Origin: Lingula anatina | Taxonomy: Eukaryota; Brachiopoda; Lingulata; Lingulida; Lingulidae | Direction of reading: 5' to 3' | DNA: 64,000 nucleotides | Assembly: GCF_001039355.2 (NCBI RefSeq) | Contig: NW_019775727.1 | Coordinates: forward strand, 70,704 to 134,703 | Part shown: positions 58,786-64,000 of the stretch, in pieces | Layout of the letters: each line of letters starts with the position of its first letter | Position numbering within the stretch: the first letter of the stretch is position 1 | Notes under the pieces: model-generated | What the model was told of the DNA's origin: nothing | The model's input: the letters and a program-made list of their open reading frames with translations, nothing else | Databases searched by the model: none | Translations under genes and position numbers: made by a program

Positions 58786-59445
58786 GACAAATGATGGCCT
58801 CCTGAAAATTTCCCATAATAAACTTCAAACCATGCCAACGCTAGATTTCAAATTCACCCAGCTTATAGTCGATTTAGAGCGGGCACTGATGAGAAGCATG
58901 TTCCTTTTTCTTTTTTTTTTTTTTTGTTTTGCGTGATTTCATCATTTTAGTTCCTTTTATCAAATATCAAGCGGGTCCGAGAACAATGTCAAATAAAAAT
59001 GACACAAGCACGATTCCGGGTGAATCAGTTTCGATTTAAAACACTATACTAGGCGATGCAATTTAACACAGGGACCAAAACAAGTTTCAAAGGCCATACA
59101 ATTTATATAATGCAATGTGAAACATGATGTTGATGTCACCCTACACAGTTACCCCACTGAGGAAACAAAGAAGTAAGCGACATTTTGACACGAAAGCGAT
59201 CAAAGCATGCAGTGGTTTAAGCTTAGAGAATGGTGGGAAATATGAATAATGTGCACATTGCGTTTAAAATATGATGAGCTACAAGCCATCATTTGATTAA
59301 TTCAGTCTCACATTTCAGAAACCATTGTCGCCTTCCCAGATCGTTAAAACACTTGTTTGTTGTTTCGTCTTTTTTATGTGACTCACTGTCCAAGTTGGCT
59401 TTAAAATTGGCGAGATATTTCAAACTACATATTTTCATACCAAAG
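58318..59445. other. Intergenic DNA before FAMeT copy 2
   Basis: It contains an (AT)n run at about 58722-58782. A region of about 58970-59140 resembles sequence upstream of other FAMeT copies (CGAGAACAATG, TTTATATAATGC). The stretch just before the start codon shares CTGTCCAAGTTGGC with FAMeT copy 3, so this is likely promoter and 5' untranslated DNA. Confidence 0.5.
58361..58366 (+). terminator. Poly(A) signal of the cysteine-rich gene
   Basis: AATAAA 44 bases after the stop codon, in an AT-rich context. The 3' untranslated region is short. Confidence 0.55.
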
Positions 59446-61317
59446 ATGAGTGCTCCTCAACGTGTTCGTGCTGTGGAAAATGTTTATGTGACGCAAGATT
59501 TCTGTAATGACCAACAACGGTACGATGTAAATGACACTATTCCTGGTGATTTCAAGGAAAATGGTATGTTTCGCATACATACATACATACATACATACAT
59601 ACATACATTAAAGATGCTGTTGTTTGATTTCTGCTGATTTTACTTCCTTTATCCTGTAGTGTTTATTTTTGTTTGGTACCTTTAAGTTATCTTCAAAACG
59701 TGAAAAAAGAGACTCACGTTTTTGCATATCCGTCAGGTATACAACAGTTGCTTGTGGACACAAAGGTGTTTAAATTGTCATTTTTGTGAAGCATGGTTCA
59801 TTTAGAACACGAATACCGACAATTTTGAAACTTGAAGCAATACAACGATCATTGTTTCATGTAGACCGAGATTTAAAAGAAAACAGATACGAGGAGAAAG
59901 AATGTATAGTGAAATTGCAGACAGCTTGACAGGCAAATTAACATTACTTTCCACATTACCTGTACTACGGCACATCCCCGTGTAACTGCACTGGCTTTTG
60001 TTCTGATATGAACGTTTGTGTTTTTAAGACCCACGTGGACAGGATAGTGAGATTAAAGAACCACCTGCTCTATTTACTACAAAACTGAAAATAATGGCAG
60101 CCTTGGCACTTCTTTTAATTGTTGGCGGATTAATTGCAATTGTGGTGTCAGGTGAGTTAAAAATAGTTTTTCATAACACAAAAAGAAATAGATTTAAGTA
60201 TGGCTTAAGAAAACAATAAATTCATATGTAAGAATTTTTGGACAAAGTTATTTTGGAAGGAAATTGTTTATAGTACTTCACTGTCACTGGCGCTAGGTGT
60301 CACTGAATCTATTTTCGTGCATGTGCAGTTTCAGAAAAAGTTGCGTTGCCCTATTTCGTACAGCATCTTGAATTATCAAAATTCATTTATTTCAGAAGTT
60401 GGTAAATCAAGCCAAGTTGGTAAGTAACAAAAACGTTTTTGCCTACAACACAAACAATGTCTATTGTGTGGGTTACTTCCGACGGCATTTATTATAGATG
60501 CAGATTTAAGAGGAGTTTGTGTCTGTTTCTTCACATATGCTGATTTGCTACATCCTTCTTTTTTTTTCAAATTAAAGGATAAAAGTTCAATCAAGTCTGC
60601 TCTGTGGTACGTATACCAGTGGTTGAAATACTCCTTTGTATTATGTGGATTTTCATAGTTTGAATTCCCTACGCCTTCTTGTTGCCTTCAATGTTTTGAT
60701 TATCTTTTTTGATGCACTCTTTTGTTTCCAGGTGTTGCGAGATCTTCGTTCAAATTTTCCACTCCGGATAACATTAATTATTCCGTCAAGTTCCCCATAC
60801 CCGATCTCTCCAGACGGGACCGTGTTCGTTTTGACGTAAGAGGTACGAAATTTGAATAAAAAGGTTTTTTGGCTCTCTTGGTATATAAAATAGCCTGATA
60901 TGTTTTATATTTTATAATTTACTTTTACTTCAATCAAATCTCTGATTTTCAGGCGAGGAAGTTTGCATCATAATCAAACAGCGTGGAAAAAGTGCTTTCA
61001 CATTCGTCATTACCTGCTGTGAGCATTTTCGCAGTTTGAATATCACCACTCCCGCCGTGGTATTAAGAATTCCGAGCATGAATGACAACGCCGTACTTAC
61101 TAATGCATATTTCAAACGCGACCTCATAAGCTCAAAAACATATTATCCCTTCTGGTTAAAATGGAATACATCGACATCTACTATAGTAATTGGAAGAGGT
61201 ACTGTCCCTGGATGGCAATCGAGCATCCGGTGGACAACGGGACACTTTAATGAGGTGACGGAAATACACGCTGCGACAGGATTCGGTTACACAGCTGACT
61301 GGATTGTGTACAACTAA
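59446..61317 (+). CDS. FAMeT-domain type II membrane protein, copy 2
   Basis: Five exons: 59446-59563, 60029-60151, 60396-60419, 60732-60842 and 60953-61317, all introns phase 1, for 246 residues. The N-terminus differs from copy 1 but ends in the same style (VNDTIPGDFKEN). The membrane exon has TTKLK then IMAALALLLIVGGLIAIVVS. The ectodomain has FSTPDNINYSVKFPIPDLSR, FWLKWNTSTSTIVIGRG and ATGFGYTADWIVYN. Exons 4 and 5 have exactly the lengths found in copy 1, while exons 1 and 3 differ by +9 and -9 bases. Type II topology is inferred. Confidence 0.84.
59576..59608. repeat. (CATA)n microsatellite
   Basis: About eight tandem CATA units just after the first donor site of FAMeT copy 2. Confidence 0.9.
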
Positions 61318-61484
61318 ACCACACTTTGTTTGGAAGACATGAGTAATTGGTTCGTTCAAGTGGTTACTTTAGTTTCTTTACTTAATTGCAATGTATGAAA
61401 GGAAAAATTATTTGAGAGTCTGAAAGCTACAATTTTTTCAGCACATAAATGTTTTATAAAGGGATTGTTTTACCTACTTTTAGA

Positions 61485-62001
61485 TTTATTGCTTTATTTG
61501 TTATCTATTCCATTTATCGTTACCGTTGTCAAGACTGAAGATAAGCAATTATTAGAATTTTTACCTTGAAATTGGATAGATATTGTTTTACTAATGAATA
61601 ACAATTAAAATTGAGAAACTGAAAAAGGGTGTGTTTTTCGTGTTATTCTTTCGAACAGAATGTAAGAGCAACCATGTCTTCATTATCGACATTTTCCAAA
61701 TGCAAAGATTGCAGGGCCAGAGATAAAAGAAAGAGTAGTTTTACAGGCATGACAGGAATTTTGGCATTGTTTTACCTTTTGAACTTTACAAACGCCTCAC
61801 CATACAAATTCATATTATTCATTAAATAGGCTATTGGTACCTAAGAAAAGAAGATAATTTTTTTTATTTCATTATTTAATTTTTAAAATCTATTTCATTT
61901 ATTATACTTTTTGTCAAGAGTGAAGATATGCAATAAGTGGAAATTATACGTTAAAATGGTGTTATTCTACTAATGAATAATAATAAAGCAATTTGAAAAT
62001 A
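61485..62001 (+). repeat. Diverged tandem repeat in the 3' region of FAMeT copy 2
   Basis: About 61485-61620 and 61862-62001 share TCTATT(C/T)CATTTAT, TGTCAAGA(C/G)TGAAGATA(A/T)GCAAT and CTAATGAATAA(C/T)AAT(A/T)AA, with diverged sequence in between. They are probably duplicated 3' untranslated or poly(A) regions. Confidence 0.5.
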
Positions 62002-62439
62002 AATAACCATGTTTTATGTTTATCATTTTAATGGCTAAACTGACAAGAAATATTGATTCCCGCTCCAAGAAATTTATGGTTAGAGTGTATGACTGTTACC
62101 GGGAATTTTGGAATTGTATTTTTGAGAGGCGAGTGCGCTGCGCTATTTTTCCAGTCGCATCTAACACAATCAAGTCTACACAAGGTTACGATATTTTGAA
62201 AAACTTTATGTAGCATACGTCATAACAGACAGTCGTGATGTCCATGCTGTAAATATATGGTCATCTATTTATGTATAACATCGATGTGCTCTTTTGTGTT
62301 TAACAAGTAAAAATGCATGCGTGATTAAGATTTTGATGAGCATTTATTCTCTCAAAAGACGATAGCCAACGATCAGTTTCAGAAATCTTCTTGCAGCTGG
62401 TTTAAAATGTAGTTGGTGGATAGCAGATCTCTGTTTTCG

Positions 62440-62735
62440 TCATTTTAGCACCTCGTTTCACATTACAGAAATTTTCGATAACAATGAAATAAATAAATGA
62501 TAAAATGGTAAAATCGGGTTCGTTGTTAAAAAAAGTACATGAGGCAATGCAAATGGGTGTCGTGAGCATCATGTTTCAGACCTCATCACATTTATATAAT
62601 GCCATTAAAACGCAGTGCTGAAAAGGGCAAGGCTGAGAGAACCAAACAATGAGCATTCAAATGCTGAAAGCAGAAAGTACAGGAATACTTTTATAAATTT
62701 GATTGTTTCGGCTGCAATATACTCTCGCAAAAAAN
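62440..62735 (+). promoter_or_regulatory. Orphan copy of the FAMeT upstream block
   Basis: It resembles 63357-63595: a TTCGA(T/G)A(A/G)CAAT(G/A)A start, CTCATCA(C/T)ATTTATATAATG, ATTAAAACG, (C/G)AACCAAACA(A/T)TGAGCATT, AAATGCTG and GATTGTTTCG(G/A)C(T/C). It ends at the N gap, and no FAMeT exon 1 follows within the next kilobase. Confidence 0.5.
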
Positions 62736-62750
62736 NNNNNNNNNNNNNNN
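62735..62750. other. 16-base N gap
   Basis: Sixteen N within a poly-A context. CGCAAAAAA stands on both sides, so the flanks may overlap and the gap may be smaller than drawn or absent. Confidence 0.9.
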
Positions 62751-63356
62751 CGCAAAAAAAAAAAAAAAAAAAAAAAAACAGTGTGTCGCATTAGAAAAAA
62801 TATTAGGTGAATAATCAAACAGAAATAGATATGTATGTACGTGTATGTCTTTTTCCAACACTGATCCAACAATGCGGAATAATAATCCGTTTTGAAAGTG
62901 TAAATTTGAATATCGCCCTGTAAGATTCAAAACATGGTACATTCAGATATGCCCATAACTTAAACAATACCTCATTTTCAATTTTTGTTAGAAATATTTG
63001 ATTAGACTGATCACAGGGTTTCCTGCAATCACCATATAGCATACTTCCGGCATTTAGCCGTGAGATGGCAAGATTCAGGGCAGTTGAAGATTCAGGGTCA
63101 AACTGTGGATTAGATGTGCTTGAGCTATACAGAAACGGCTGTCCTCTTGCGGGCTAGAGCAAATTTAATATTCTGTCTGTCTTCGCCAACTTTGGTAGGT
63201 TTCATGATGGTGCAGCTCTTCCTATTTGTTTTTTTCTGACTGAAAATGAAAATGAGAGCTTCAGACTAGCAGGGTGGAGTTTTCAGTTACACATGCACAT
63301 GTATATTCCTTTTTATAATTGTATATGTGTGCGCACGGTTACTATCTTTTTGTCAT

Positions 63357-63595
63357 ATCAGAAATGTTCGAGAGCAATAACATTTATAAAAGCGTGAGAA
63401 TAATGTTTCAAGCCTCATCATATTTATATAATGCGATTAAAACGTGACGCTGGGATCATATAACTCGGCGTGTGAAACAGAAAAGAGCAATCCTGATAAA
63501 ACCAAACATTGAGCATTAAAATGCTGGAACTGAAATCACTTGGATACCTTCACAAATGTGATTGTTTCGACCAAAATATACTCTTGCTAAAATGT
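63357..63595 (+). promoter_or_regulatory. Upstream block of FAMeT copy 3
   Basis: Conserved with 62440-62735 and, more weakly, with about 58970-59140 upstream of copy 2. It includes a TATA-like TTTATATAATGC. It lies 176-414 bases before the start codon of copy 3. Promoter function is inferred from conservation and position only. Confidence 0.4.
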
Positions 63596-63770
63596 TGCGT
63601 GAAAAGGTATATATATCGAACTGGAAAGAAAAAGATCATATAAGCTGTAATAAACTTATCGTGTAAGTTTGTAACTACCTAGAAGTGGTGGTTGTCTTTG
63701 TTTTTATGTGACTGTCCAAGTTGGCTTAAGAATTGGCAGGAAGTTTTTATTTCAATCTCTCACACCAAAT

Positions 63771-63879
63771 ATGTGTTCCTCTGGAGGTGGTAATCCCGTT
63801 GGACATGCTGTGAAACACGATGATGACCAATATAGCGGCGATTTATATGACACTATTCCTGGCGATTTCCCCAAAAATG
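63771..63879 (+). CDS. FAMeT-domain type II membrane protein, copy 3 (exon 1 only, partial)
   Basis: A 109-base exon, the same length as exon 1 of copy 1, ending at a GTAAGT donor in phase 1. It encodes MCSSGGGNPVGHAVKHDDDQ and ends DLYDTIPGDFPKN. N-P-V-G, the D-D-x-Q-Y segment and YDTIPG match copy 1. The leader CTGTCCAAGTTGGCTTAAGA upstream also matches the other copies. The rest of the gene lies beyond the window. Confidence 0.7.
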
Positions 63880-64000
63880 GTAAGTTTCCTTACAAACATA
63901 TTACAGTCAGCACGTACACACACACACACAATGGACAAAGTAAAAACCATATAACTCTTATACGAAATATTATACGGTGCTTTATATGAGTCCATATATC

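Larger units (their letters stand above)
61318..63770. other. Intergenic DNA between FAMeT copies 2 and 3
   Basis: It holds AATAAA signals at 61982 and 61998, two diverged direct repeats (about 61485-61620 and 61862-62001), an N gap at 62735-62750, and two copies of a putative upstream regulatory block (about 62440-62735 and 63357-63595). No gene is seen between the two blocks. Confidence 0.5.

Noticed and set aside
1-64000. tRNA, rRNA and CRISPR arrays
   Set aside because: I found no convincing cloverleaf, ribosomal or spacer-array pattern by eye. A tRNA search program was not available.

Overview
The window is animal nuclear DNA, most likely from a marine lophotrochozoan and probably a bivalve mollusc. 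That assignment is an inference. It rests on intron-rich genes built from phase-1 extracellular modules (EGF, SRCR, C-type lectin, CUB, PAN, fibrinogen-like), on the very frequent palindrome TACATGTA, on many AT/GT/CT microsatellites and small inverted-repeat elements, and on one place where two slightly different haplotypes seem to have been joined end to end.

Layout: (1) 1-5.44 kb is AT-rich upstream DNA with several inverted-repeat elements, two of them nested. (2) 5.48-34.62 kb, plus strand, is one very large gene of 43 recognisable coding exons for a secreted mosaic protein. Its order is signal peptide, 2 EGF, a run of SRCR domains, C-type lectin, SRCR, a farnesoic-acid-O-methyltransferase-like (FAMeT, Methyltransf_FA) domain, C-type lectin, CUB, 2 PAN, 7 SRCR, CUB, 2 PAN, a fibrinogen-like module ending in an EGF, a WSC-like module and a cysteine-poor tail. 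Nearly every domain starts and ends in phase 1. Three SRCR exons occur twice in a 2.07 kb near-identical repeat with a single N at the junction, probably an assembly artefact. The last SRCR domain carries a one-base frame break and an in-frame stop. (3) 34.6-42.5 kb shows no gene I can support. (4) 42.51-43.62 kb, minus strand, is an intronless class A peptide-type GPCR. (5) 43.6-49.4 kb is repeat-rich intergenic DNA. (6) 49.47-63.88 kb holds a tandem family of five-exon genes for 246-residue type II membrane proteins, each with one extracellular FAMeT-like domain. Two copies are complete and the first exon of a third lies at the right edge. Between copies 1 and 2 sits an unrelated five-exon gene for a cysteine-rich protein with dibasic processing sites.

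How they may work together: the secreted mosaic protein looks like a DMBT1-like scavenger or recognition molecule of mucosa or haemolymph. The same unusual FAMeT fold occurs both inside this secreted protein and as the only ectodomain of the neighbouring membrane proteins. A shared ligand or a soluble/membrane recognition pair is a reasonable but untested idea. The FAMeT fold is treated here as a binding or structural domain, because no S-adenosylmethionine-binding motif is visible. All gene models were built by eye from reading frames, GT-AG sites and phase continuity; no database search was run.
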